DNA of 64,000 nt from CAZUXY01 sp964624235 (GTDB taxonomy: Bacteria > Spirochaetota > UBA4802 > UBA5368), in contig CAZUXY010000004.1 of the NCBI GenBank assembly GCA_964624235.1, forward strand, positions 1 to 64,000, written 5' to 3'. Every line of letters starts with the position of its first letter. Position 1 is the first letter of the stretch. The notes below the pieces were generated by a model. The model had not been told where the DNA came from. It searched no databases and worked only from the letters and a program-made list of their open reading frames with translations. Of this stretch, positions 1-7,689 are shown one piece after another. The translations under genes were made by a program, and so were the position numbers.

Positions 1-592
1 TCGCGCTGCTCAGGGAAAGCGGCATCGATTCATACGACCGCCCGATCGACGGGGACTGGACCTTATTGCAGGTTATCAAAAGGAAGGGTTCGAACTCTGG
101 ATTGAGATTGGCATGCAAACCTCCCACAATAAATCCCTGAAATTCCTCAACCGGGGCCACACTCATGAACAAACCAGCGATGCCGTTATAAGGTGTGCAA
201 AGCGAAGCATGCCGGTATGTGTCCATGTTATTATAGGCATACCGGGAGAATCATGGGCAGAGATCATGCATACCGCCGACGTCATTTCATCACTGCCGGT
301 ACACGGTGTAAAAATCCATCACCTGCATATAATCAAAGGTACAAAACTGGACATGCTGTATCAAAATGGGGAAATTACCCCTCTGTTGTTCGATGAATAT
401 GTTTCAACGGTGTGCGATTTCATAGAAAGGCTCAGGGCCGATATCACCGTTCATCGTCTGCTCGGCGACCGGGAAATCGGATCCCTGAGCGCACCTGCCT
501 GGGGTATGCACAAGGGAACCGTGTTAAAAGCCATCGTGGATGAATTCAACCGAAGATGCACCTGCCAGGGCTTTCTTGTCCACGGCGAATAA
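1..592 (+). CDS. Radical SAM protein, YhcC/TIGR01212-like (3' part only)
   Basis: This is the C-terminal part of a YhcC-type radical SAM protein; the start and the CxxxCxxC cluster lie before the window. The frame from base 2 reads LDLIAGYQKEGFELWIEIGMQ, then the family-typical NRGH motif, IIGIPGE and HLHIIKGTKL, ending in a GxHKGTVL-like stretch before TAA at 590-592. Members are oxygen-independent iron-sulfur enzymes of uncertain substrate. The first ~55 bases fit the family better in frame 3 (ALLRESGID), then switch to frame 2, so a one-base indel near base 56 is possible. The gene converges on the RNase P RNA gene, whose terminal U-tract overlaps this stop codon. I am fairly sure of the family but not of the specific role. 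Confidence 0.8.
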   Translation, partial: RAAQGKRHRFIRPPDRRGLDLIAGYQKEGFELWIEIGMQTSHNKSLKFLNRGHTHEQTSDAVIRCAKRSMPVCVHVIIGIPGESWAEIMHTADVISSLPVHGVKIHHLHIIKGTKLDMLYQNGEITPLLFDEYVSTVCDFIERLRADITVHRLLGDREIGSLSAPAWGMHKGTVLKAIVDEFNRRCTCQGFLVHGE

Positions 593-596
593 AAAA

Positions 597-936
597 AGAG
601 GGGACCATAAGCCGAATCCTGTTACTGCGACCATCCATCTTGATCGCATGTCGCCATGCGACTCTTTGCGACCTACCCGCAACCTCGAACGGGCCGTTCT
701 CGTGCGGTTGCTGCTTGGTCTTGCACCGGACGGGGTTTGCACTGCCTTCATTATTACTAATGAAGCGGTGAGCTCTTACCTCGCCTTTTCACCCTTACCT
801 TTTCAGGCGGTATGTTTTCTGTTGCACTTTCCGTCGCCTCGCGGCGCCCGGGTATTACCCGGCATCCTGCCCTGCGGTGTTCGGACTTTCCTCACTGCCC
901 GTATTACGGGCCTGCGCGGCCGCCTGGCCCCCTCTA
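597..936 (-). ncRNA. rnpB: RNase P RNA, bacterial class A
   Basis: The reverse strand carries the conserved RNase P RNA blocks in order: GAGGAAAGTCCGAACACC (the P4 5' strand region), ACAGAAA, AGGGTGAAAAGGCGAGGTAAGAG, CAAACCCC, GGCCCGTTCGAGGTTGCGGG, and ACAGGATTCGGCTTA (P4 3' strand). The ends pair as helix P1: AGAGGGG at the 5' end (around 929-935) with CCCCTCT at 597-603. A run of seven T on the minus strand (591-597) follows directly, so P1 or the terminal stem doubles as the terminator. The RNA is the catalytic subunit that removes 5' leaders from pre-tRNA. Length is about 340 nt, normal for type A. The exact 5' end is estimated. Confidence 0.96.
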
Positions 937-944
937 TCGATATA

Positions 945-972
945 AGTATACCGGAATCCTCCGTATTTGCAA
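945..972 (-). promoter_or_regulatory. Sigma70-type promoter of rnpB
   Basis: On the minus strand a -35 TTGCAA (967-972) is followed after 16 bases by a -10 TATACT (945-950). The predicted start lies about 8 bases further on, at the first bases of the RNase P RNA. The position and quality make it the likely rnpB promoter. Confidence 0.7.
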
Positions 973-1138
973 CCACTTTGCGTAATGAAATATCATTCTG
1001 CAATAACAGTATAAAAGAACATTACCAGCACTACCGTAACCGGTCTCGAGCGTTATTCCTGAATACACTAAATGTTCCGTTATACCCATGTTCATAGGGG
1101 TATAATCTTCAGCGTGATCTTTTATAGTCGGGTATTGT

Positions 1139-1906
1139 TCATGAAGTACTTAAATCCATATCCCTGATATCAAGAAATGAACCCTGTGGTATAGATTCGT
1201 CTTCCAGTATACTTCCCAGGACTTGCGATACACTGTCCGGTTCCAGAAGCTTCCCCTCTTCAGCCAGGGTTATGAACCTCTCCCTGTCGGGAAAATCCTC
1301 AGGCGTCGCGCGCCTGATCGCCTGCTGCATGGAGGTATCCACCACCCCCGGGGTAAACGAAACTATCACGACCGGGTAAGGAACATTTTTCTGCTCCAGG
1401 GCCATGCACCTGGTCATATGATCCAGTCCCGCTTTAGAGGTACAGTAACATGTCCATCCGTGATACGGCTTCCTTGCCGCGCCGGATGAAATATTTATAA
1501 TTTTTTTAGGGACCTGATAATCCCGGGACAAACGAATAAATGCTGAACTTAATACCGCCGGTGCCACCAGGTTCAATGACAGGGCGTAGGCAATTTCACC
1601 CGCACTGCATTCATTGAAAGGCTTTATTGGTTCAAGGACACCGGCGTTATTGATGAGCGCGAGGGTCCGGGCTTTTTCCGGGATTATGCTGTCGAATATT
1701 CGTTTCATAATCCCCTCAAGGGGATCCGGTCTGGAAAGATCCTCACGGTAAAAATGAACGGCCGCTGAAAGCTTTTTCGCCTCTTGCTGAAGTTCCGGGT
1801 TTTCACTCCGGGCTATACAGAACAGGGTGTTTTCCGGGTGGAGCATTCTTTTCGCAACGGCCGCCCCTATTCCGCGGGAAGCGCCCGTGATGATATAGTA
1901 ATTCAT
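1139..1906 (-). CDS. SDR family oxidoreductase, benzil/sepiapterin reductase-like
   Basis: This is a classical short-chain dehydrogenase/reductase of 255 residues. The Rossmann nucleotide motif TGASRGIG is at 7-14, the structural NNAG at 86-89, the catalytic Ser at 140/141 and the YxxxK pair at Y154/K158. The overall pattern resembles YueD-like benzil reductases and sepiapterin reductases, NADPH-dependent cytosolic ketone reductases; the true substrate is unknown. It is the last gene of a three-gene unit and its ATG overlaps the rsmD stop by 4 bases, which implies translational coupling. An 8-bp inverted repeat, TTATACCC with GGGTATAA (1080-1105), lies just downstream and may end the transcript, although it lacks a T-run. 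Confidence 0.85.
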   Translation of the reverse strand: MNYYIITGASRGIGAAVAKRMLHPENTLFCIARSENPELQQEAKKLSAAVHFYREDLSRPDPLEGIMKRIFDSIIPEKARTLALINNAGVLEPIKPFNECSAGEIAYALSLNLVAPAVLSSAFIRLSRDYQVPKKIINISSGAARKPYHGWTCYCTSKAGLDHMTRCMALEQKNVPYPVVIVSFTPGVVDTSMQQAIRRATPEDFPDRERFITLAEEGKLLEPDSVSQVLGSILEDESIPQGSFLDIRDMDLSTS

Positions 1907-2493
1907 ATGACGCTCCCTCCCGCGCAGGGAATATAAAACGCCGCACCGCTGGTGCCATAATGACGCAGGTCTGACAGTCGGAAACCGCCGTATTTTTCAG
2001 GTAAGATATTATGCACGTAATGCTGGATGATCACGAACCCTTCCGGTTTCAGGAGTTTTTTATCTTTTATATATTCCAGTACTCTACGGTACAGCGTCAC
2101 CTCTCCCCGGATTTTTTTGTAGGGCGGATCCGCATAGATGTAATCGAAAACCATGCCACTGGAGGATAAAAAGCTCATGCAGCTAAAAGCATCGAGGTTG
2201 TAAACCTTTATTGTCGCCATGCCCTCCGCCTTTCCGGTCATGGCTGTTATAAACTCACGGCGTTTACGGTCCTTTTCGTTAAAAACGACCGTTACACTGC
2301 CGCGGCTCAGGGCCTCCATGCCGATCTGGCCCGAACAACTGTACAGATCCAGAAAGCAGCTGCCCTCGATTCCGTTCCCGATAATGGAAAAGACGGCTTC
2401 CTTCATGCGTTCCGCGGTAACATCGGCCGCACCGAACTTTTTGTTAATAAAGGGTATACTCAGGCCCTTCATTTTCCCGGCGATTATTCTCAT
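1903..2493 (-). CDS. rsmD: 16S rRNA (guanine966-N2)-methyltransferase RsmD
   Basis: RsmD methylates G966 of 16S rRNA in the assembled small subunit, using S-adenosylmethionine. The 196-residue length is normal. It starts MRIIAGKMKG, has the ERMKEAVFSI segment at 28-37, a SAM-binding loop at 47-65 (LDLYSCSGQIGMEALSRG, close to the usual DLFAGSGxLGxEALSRG) and the catalytic DPPY at 122-125. It overlaps the upstream DUF1858 gene and the downstream SDR gene by 4 bases each (ATGA junctions), so the three are co-translated. rsmD is often followed by coaD, which is not present here. Confidence 0.93.
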   Translation of the reverse strand: MRIIAGKMKGLSIPFINKKFGAADVTAERMKEAVFSIIGNGIEGSCFLDLYSCSGQIGMEALSRGSVTVVFNEKDRKRREFITAMTGKAEGMATIKVYNLDAFSCMSFLSSSGMVFDYIYADPPYKKIRGEVTLYRRVLEYIKDKKLLKPEGFVIIQHYVHNILPEKYGGFRLSDLRHYGTSGAAFYIPCAGGSVI

Positions 2494-2699
2494 GGATTGC
2501 CCTGACCGGCCGCCGCTTCGTTGAGTTCTTTCAAAAACTTTTTAATGTCCAGTCCGTTGTTAACGGCGACCTTTTCCATGGTTTCCTCGGCTGATCCCCT
2601 GCATGAAGGACAGTCGAGATTATATTTCTTAAAAACTTTAATCACCTCTTTGGACCTTTTAATGGCCTCATGGACCGTTGTCTTTTCTTTTATTTCCAT
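2490..2699 (-). CDS. DUF1858 domain protein (small redox-disulfide type)
   Basis: This 69-residue protein consists of one DUF1858 domain, the fold also found beside hybrid cluster proteins and in ScdA-like N-termini. It begins with the typical TTVHEAIKR segment and has the CPSC motif with Cys30 and Cys33 after the YNLDCPSC turn. The CxxC suggests a redox or metal role, but no substrate is known. It is the first gene of the unit with rsmD and the SDR enzyme. The 331 bases upstream (2700-3030) separate it from the divergent rpmB; I find no gene, RNA or confident promoter there, only a short GGGTA/TACCC hairpin near 2778-2795. Confidence 0.85.
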   Translation of the reverse strand: MEIKEKTTVHEAIKRSKEVIKVFKKYNLDCPSCRGSAEETMEKVAVNNGLDIKKFLKELNEAAAGQGNP

Positions 2700-3030
2700 A
2701 ACCTCGCTCCGGTATCAATGGTATCATTTTAATCGGTACAGCGTTTTTACTCCATACGCATCACTGCAAAAAATAAAGGGTACTTTGTAATACCCGGGGG
2801 TTCCCACATATAGCGGTTTATTACAGACAAGGGCGGATATTCCACTAAAGCAGCGTCTCCCCCCGCACAGTGTCCGCGATTCCAGATCACATGACATCAG
2901 ACCATCCTGGATACAACACAACAATCGTATTGGGGGATGTATAAAGCTTGTAATTATTGAAACTTAAAAAATTGTTGCAATTTTGTGCGTAAAAATCAAG
3001 GATGTCTATCATTTTTTAACGGAGAGACTC

Positions 3031-3219
3031 ATGGCAAAATGTGAAATATGCGGGAAGGCGGTCCAGTTCGGGCACAATGTAAGCCATTCAAATAAAAAGA
3101 CGGTGAAAATCTGGAAACCCAATATCAAAAAGGTCAAAGTTCTTGAAGGCGGCATGCTGAAACGCAAATACGTGTGCACCCGATGTATCCGCTCCGGTAA
3201 AATTCAAAAAGCCGTCTGA
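3031..3219 (+). CDS. rpmB: 50S ribosomal protein L28
   Basis: L28 is a small structural protein of the large ribosomal subunit near the E site. The product has 62 residues and keeps the zinc-binding version of the fold, with Cys4/Cys7 (CEIC) and Cys49/Cys52 (CTRC). The FGHNVSHSNKKTVKIWKPN stretch is diagnostic. I start it at the ATG at 3031 because GGAGAG (3021-3026) is well spaced and L28 begins MAKC; the reading frame stays open further upstream, back to 2983, but that extension is not conserved. It stands alone, divergent from the DUF1858-rsmD unit. Confidence 0.95.
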   Translation: MAKCEICGKAVQFGHNVSHSNKKTVKIWKPNIKKVKVLEGGMLKRKYVCTRCIRSGKIQKAV

Positions 3220-3265
3220 ACGCTCACACCGATCAACTGCGGCAACTTCTCTTTTAAAAACCCGT

Positions 3266-3288
3266 CATCACCCCCTTGAGGGGTGATG
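3266..3288 (+). terminator. Stem-loop after rpmB
   Basis: A perfect 9-bp stem, CATCACCCC with GGGGTGATG, with a 5-base loop lies 46 bases after the rpmB stop. There is no T-run behind it, so it is either a weak intrinsic terminator or an mRNA-stabilising hairpin. Confidence 0.45.
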
Positions 3289-3385
3289 GTATTAATAGCG
3301 GAAACCTTTCCGGTAAGGTGATACAGTACGGTATCCCCATGCCTTTCATTCTGGTTCATATTCTATACCCCGGACGTTTCACTGC

Positions 3386-3991
3386 TTACAGCGCCGCGAG
3401 ATAGCCGACAAATTTCAGGACCGCCAGCAGTACCACAAAAAAGACCAGTAGCCCCACAAAAACAAAAGGGATCAGAAACGCCAGGATTGAGCGCCCGATA
3501 TTAGTCGAATGAATCTCTGAAACTCCCTGAATCACGATAAGTGCAGACCATATCATTAGCCCGAGGGATATAAGCACATAGAAGAAATAAGGTGCGAAAT
3601 TTAAAATTCTAAAAATGAAAACGGCGGGAAGGATAAGCACCCTGGGGAACAGAGAGAAGCTGAGCAGGTTGATGGTACGCCTGACATTGCCGTTGAAACC
3701 CAGAAACTGGCAGGCGCTGTCGATCAAACTCGCGATAATCACCACCTGCATTACCAGTATCAGCAACGACATGATCCATCCATAGGTGATTTTATCGTAG
3801 AAATAGGTTGTTTCCCTTCCCAGCAGGGACAATGCGAGAATTTCACTTATGGCCACAAAAGCAAGATTGACGCACCCCACCACCAGCGAGGGAACCTCCT
3901 CTTTAGAGAAGAGCATTACAAGCTTCCTGGGTTCGGTCAGCACAAAAAAGAAATAATCCACCCAGCGGAAGGATCGCAGGTATTCCCTCAT
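3386..3991 (-). CDS. YIP1-family integral membrane protein
   Basis: The 201-residue product is very hydrophobic with about five membrane spans and a cytosolic start carrying the FFFVLTEPRKLV segment. This matches the bacterial Yip1 domain family, whose function is not established. The ATG overlaps the stop of sppA by 4 bases, so it is translated with the protease gene, which suggests a shared envelope role. No catalytic residues are evident. About 97 bases separate its stop from the hairpin after rpmB on the other strand. Confidence 0.75.
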   Translation of the reverse strand: MREYLRSFRWVDYFFFVLTEPRKLVMLFSKEEVPSLVVGCVNLAFVAISEILALSLLGRETTYFYDKITYGWIMSLLILVMQVVIIASLIDSACQFLGFNGNVRRTINLLSFSLFPRVLILPAVFIFRILNFAPYFFYVLISLGLMIWSALIVIQGVSEIHSTNIGRSILAFLIPFVFVGLLVFFVVLLAVLKFVGYLAAL

Positions 3992-4938
3992 GGCATGTAC
4001 CTGTATTCTACAAGAGGGAGGCTGCGAAGGAAGATTTTTTCGACCGCGGCGTCCCCCCTGAATGTATTCTGGATTCCCATAATCAGTTTCTCCAGAGGAC
4101 TTTTAATCTCATCGTATACGGCACAATCCGCCGGTAGTTTGGCCAGCTCACGCGCTTTCGCCAGGGCATCCTCGAATGAACCGGTCCCGTCGGCGAGTTT
4201 ATACTTGACCGCATCCATTCCGGTAAACACCCTTCCATCCGCATAAGGTTCTATCTCGGCGATAGGCAGGTTTCTGCCCAGGGACACATCGGTTAGAAAT
4301 TTCCTGTAAGAAGAATCTATTATCTGCTGGATAAGCTGCCGTTCATCCGGATTGAGTTCGCGATACGACGCCAGTATGTCCTTATATCTCCCGCTTTTTA
4401 TCACATTCATCTTTATGCCGAGTTTCTCAAAGAGCCCCCTCAGGTTCGGTGATACGGCGATTACACCGATGGAACCGGTTATCGTTCCGTGGTTTGCCAT
4501 AATGTAATTACAGGCTGAAGCCACATAATACCCGCCTGATGCGGCCAGTTCGCCCATGGAAGCGATCAGTACTATGTTTTTCTTTCGTAAATTCATCAGC
4601 TTGTTGAATATCTCCTGAGTTGCGGCGACCGTTCCGCCCGGGGAGTTTATTCGTACAATTACAGCCCTGATGCGGCTGTCTTTCTCCAGAGTTCCCAGCC
4701 GGTGTATGATGCCGTCTGATCCCTGGTTCATGTCGAAAGGCCCTCCCCCGGGATTTTCCATGGATATGGGGCCGTAAATTCTTACTATTCCTATACCGGG
4801 ACCCATTTCCGGCAGCGCGAACCGCCTGCCTTCGCGTTTCGGTTCCTGCAGGGTCAGGCTGATATCTATGATCGCAAGGACCGCGGCAAACACCATGAGT
4901 ATCAATATCGATATTACTATCTTGCGGTTTTTGTCCAT
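3988..4938 (-). CDS. sppA: Signal peptide peptidase SppA, short form
   Basis: SppA degrades leftover signal peptides in the membrane. This 316-residue protein is the single-domain (short) form. An N-terminal membrane anchor covers about residues 8-27. The oxyanion region INSPGGT is at 98-103, the nucleophile is Ser134 in the AASGGYY motif, and the Lys-containing KSGRYKD motif at 181-187 supplies the general base of the Ser/Lys dyad. The GSIGV segment follows the active site as usual. It is the first gene of a pair with the YIP1-like gene. The 205 bases to the divergent amidohydrolase gene hold no further gene. Confidence 0.93.
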   Translation of the reverse strand: MDKNRKIVISILILMVFAAVLAIIDISLTLQEPKREGRRFALPEMGPGIGIVRIYGPISMENPGGGPFDMNQGSDGIIHRLGTLEKDSRIRAVIVRINSPGGTVAATQEIFNKLMNLRKKNIVLIASMGELAASGGYYVASACNYIMANHGTITGSIGVIAVSPNLRGLFEKLGIKMNVIKSGRYKDILASYRELNPDERQLIQQIIDSSYRKFLTDVSLGRNLPIAEIEPYADGRVFTGMDAVKYKLADGTGSFEDALAKARELAKLPADCAVYDEIKSPLEKLIMGIQNTFRGDAAVEKIFLRSLPLVEYRYMP

Positions 4939-5143
4939 TCCATCGACTCTCTATAATATGTTTTACTCACTTCCATTCACCGATCCCGGGCCCGCAGGAA
5001 ACTGTAACGAAGATTTTATTGTCCCCCGCATACGCATTCCCCGGACAGGAGTACGCCGAAATAAAAAATCAACCCTTTATATAATTCTTTAATTGCAAAC
5101 ATTTTAGTTATCATGTTTTTTTTTACAAGGAATATTTCCATAC

Positions 5144-5974
5144 ATGAAACCGTATCCGCAAAAGATCATAGATTTTCATGTACATCTTTTCCCCGACCGG
5201 TTGTTCGCCGCCGTGCGAAAATATTTCTCGCAGGGATACGGGTGGGACGTTCTGTATAATCTGAATTACCGTGAGTGCGTTGCCTACCTGAATGAACGGG
5301 ATGTCGAGTTTATTGTTTTTTCCAACTACGCCCACAGGGAAGGTGTTGCGGAGCGGTTGAACCGATGGAACCACGGGGTACTTGACGAGATCCCGGGACT
5401 ATATTGTTTCTGTGCTTTCCACCCCGCTGATGAAAACGCGCTTCATCTCGCCGAAGCGGCCCTTACCCATCCACGGGTGCTGGGTTTCAAACTGCAGCTC
5501 CTGGTGCAGAATTTTTATCCCCATGACAAACGCCTTTATCCTCTTTACGAACTGGTAATGAAACGTAAAAAAAGACTGCTTATGCATACAGGCAACGGAC
5601 CGGTCGGAAACGAATTCGTCGGGATCAAACAATTCAAGCTCCTTTTGCGTGATTTCCCCGACCTCCCGGTAACCATCCCCCACATGGGGGCCCTTGAGTA
5701 CAGGGAATTCATGGATTTGATGGAACAGCACAAGGAACTTTATCTCGACACCGCCTTCTCCTTCGCCCCTCTTCTGCCCGGCAGATGGAACCTTCACCTG
5801 TCGTATCTTGAGAGGATGAAAGACCGGATCATCTACGGTTCGGATTTCCCCAACCTCATCTTCCCCCGGGAAGATGAGATACATTATCTGAGAGGGCTTA
5901 ACCTTTCCACATTGTTTTACGAGAAGGTTTTCCATTCCAACGGTCTTGCGCTCATTGAGCGGCACCGCGGATAA
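5144..5974 (+). CDS. Amidohydrolase-2 family metal-dependent hydrolase
   Basis: This is a TIM-barrel amidohydrolase of 276 residues. The metal-binding FHVH is at 11-14 (His12, His14), a lysine-containing GFKLQ strand at 114-118, LMHTG with His148, PHMG with His180, and the terminal YGSDFP with Asp234. The pattern fits the amidohydrolase_2 group that includes uronate and dihydroorotate-like hydrolases and decarboxylases; the substrate cannot be read from sequence. The ATG at 5144 follows an AAGGAA at a somewhat long distance. It precedes glpA by 77 bases and may be cotranscribed with the glycerol-3-phosphate operon. Confidence 0.8.
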   Translation: MKPYPQKIIDFHVHLFPDRLFAAVRKYFSQGYGWDVLYNLNYRECVAYLNERDVEFIVFSNYAHREGVAERLNRWNHGVLDEIPGLYCFCAFHPADENALHLAEAALTHPRVLGFKLQLLVQNFYPHDKRLYPLYELVMKRKKRLLMHTGNGPVGNEFVGIKQFKLLLRDFPDLPVTIPHMGALEYREFMDLMEQHKELYLDTAFSFAPLLPGRWNLHLSYLERMKDRIIYGSDFPNLIFPREDEIHYLRGLNLSTLFYEKVFHSNGLALIERHRG

Positions 5975-6011
5975 AATGATTGCTTTTATGGGGCGCCCTT
6001 TTATTCTTTTG

Positions 6012-6043
6012 ATTTTCCTGTGGGGGGATTTTCCTGTGGGGGG
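6012..6043 (+). repeat. 16-bp perfect tandem duplication carrying the glpA ribosome-binding site
   Basis: The unit ATTTTCCTGTGGGGGG occurs twice in perfect tandem (6012-6027, 6028-6043), followed by a partial third copy ATTTTCC that runs into the GTG start at 6052. The second G6 run is the only Shine-Dalgarno-like element, 8 bases before the start. Slippage in the repeat or in the G-runs could change translation of glpA. Confidence 0.85.
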
Positions 6044-6051
6044 ATTTTCCG

Positions 6052-7689
6052 GTGAAAAGGATTGAAACAGAAGCCATAGTTATCGGCGGCGGCGCGACCG
6101 GTGCAGGTACGCTCAGGGATCTTGCCCTCAGGGGAATCCGTTCGGTACTGGTGGAAAAAAACGATATTGCTTCAGGGACCACCGGCAGAAATCACGGTTT
6201 GCTGCATTCGGGCGCACGCTACGCGGTCAACGACCTGGAGTCCGCACGTGAATGCATCGCGGAGAATAAAATTCTTAAAAAAATCGCGTCTCATTGCATA
6301 GAGGACACCGGGGGACTGTTCGTCACTCTACCCGAAGATGATCCCGGTTACAGTTCCAAGCTCATAGAACACTGCAAGTATGCGGATATCCGCTGCCGTG
6401 AAATCAGCGTCAAGGAAGCGCTGAAAATCGAACCCAACCTGAACCCTAACGCGCTTTCCGTTCTGCGGGTTCCCGACGGGACCATTGATCCGTTCAGACT
6501 GGCGTCGGCGAACATTCTGGACGCACGCGAAAGAGGAGCCGTTGCACTCACTCACACCTCGGTAAGGGGCATACTGCGCACCGGCAACGCCGTCACCGGA
6601 GTTGCCTGCATGGATCAAACAACGGGGGAAGAATTTGAGATTTACGGAAATCTGGTCATCAATGCGTCAGGAGTCTGGGGACAGCATATCTGCGGCCTCG
6701 CGGGGATAGAACTCACCATGCACCCCTCAAAAGGGTCCATGATCATTATCGATTACCGTATAAATAACGTCGTCGTCAACCGCTGTCGCATGCCTTCGGA
6801 CGGCGACATTATTGTGCCGGGAGACACCGTTTCACTGGTAGGTACCACATCAAAAAAAATAGATTACAGTCATATCAATGAATGTACGGTAGAAAACGAT
6901 GAAATAGACATACTGCTCGCCGAAGCGGAGAAACTGATACCCAACATATCCCGTACCAGGGTCATGAGGGCCTATTGCGGGGTACGTCCTCTCATCGCCG
7001 TAACGGGGGAACTGGACGGAAGGGACATCAGCCGGGGCATTGTTCTGGTGGATCATGAAAAGCGTGACGGGGTTTCCGGCTTCATTACTATTGCCGGCGG
7101 CAAGCTTATGACCTACCGCCTGATGGCGCAGATGGCCGCCGATCTTGCCTGTGGGAAGCTCAAGCGGCGCATGGTATGCCGTACCCATGAAGTGCCACTC
7201 CCCGGGTCTGAAACCCGCGTCCTGCGCCGCCGGCGTCTCAAGTCCTTTACCGGTATACCGCGGTCAATCGTAGGCTCTACCTTTTACCGCCACGGTGAAA
7301 GGGTAAGCCGTATACTCGACACGGCGAAAAAGAACTATGCGCTGATCTGTGAATGTGAAATGGTGACGGTCGGGGAAATCGAATACGCGATCAGGCATCT
7401 CCAGGTCAGGGACCTGGTGGATCTCCGGCGTCGCACCCGAATCGGCATGGGGCCCTGCCAGGGTGAACTCTGCGCCTATCGCGCGGCCGGGCTTCTGGTG
7501 GAATTCGATGCGGTCACTCCGGAAGAATCGAATAAAATGCTGATGGACTTTCTCGAAGAGCGCTGGAAAGGGGTGAAACCGGTGTCGTGGGGCGACACCC
7601 TTCGGGAGACTGAATTCACGTACTGGATATACCACGGCCTGTTCGGCCTGGGGGAAATGCCTGTGCGCAATTACGGGGACACACGGTGA
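6052..7689 (+). CDS. glpA: Anaerobic glycerol-3-phosphate dehydrogenase subunit A
   Basis: GlpA is the FAD-containing catalytic subunit that oxidises sn-glycerol 3-phosphate to dihydroxyacetone phosphate and passes electrons through GlpB/GlpC to the quinone pool. At 545 residues it matches the usual length. The FAD-binding GGGATG is at 12-17, with the RNHGLLHSGARY segment typical of the family soon after. The C-terminal BFD-like [2Fe-2S] domain keeps its cysteines at about C433, C435, C469 and C474. It starts with GTG behind a duplicated G6 Shine-Dalgarno. The stop overlaps glpB by 4 bases. Presence of the anaerobic enzyme suggests respiratory use of glycerol phosphates without oxygen. Confidence 0.95.
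   Translation: MKRIETEAIVIGGGATGAGTLRDLALRGIRSVLVEKNDIASGTTGRNHGLLHSGARYAVNDLESARECIAENKILKKIASHCIEDTGGLFVTLPEDDPGYSSKLIEHCKYADIRCREISVKEALKIEPNLNPNALSVLRVPDGTIDPFRLASANILDARERGAVALTHTSVRGILRTGNAVTGVACMDQTTGEEFEIYGNLVINASGVWGQHICGLAGIELTMHPSKGSMIIIDYRINNVVVNRCRMPSDGDIIVPGDTVSLVGTTSKKIDYSHINECTVENDEIDILLAEAEKLIPNISRTRVMRAYCGVRPLIAVTGELDGRDISRGIVLVDHEKRDGVSGFITIAGGKLMTYRLMAQMAADLACGKLKRRMVCRTHEVPLPGSETRVLRRRRLKSFTGIPRSIVGSTFYRHGERVSRILDTAKKNYALICECEMVTVGEIEYAIRHLQVRDLVDLRRRTRIGMGPCQGELCAYRAAGLLVEFDAVTPEESNKMLMDFLEERWKGVKPVSWGDTLRETEFTYWIYHGLFGLGEMPVRNYGDTR

Noticed and set aside
540..1097. 185-codon open frame after the radical SAM gene
   Set aside because: It runs through the RNase P RNA gene on the other strand, whose conserved blocks explain the sequence.
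2724..2924. 66-codon minus-strand frame upstream of the DUF1858 gene
   Set aside because: No ribosome-binding site, no motif, and it fills a promoter-like divergent gap.
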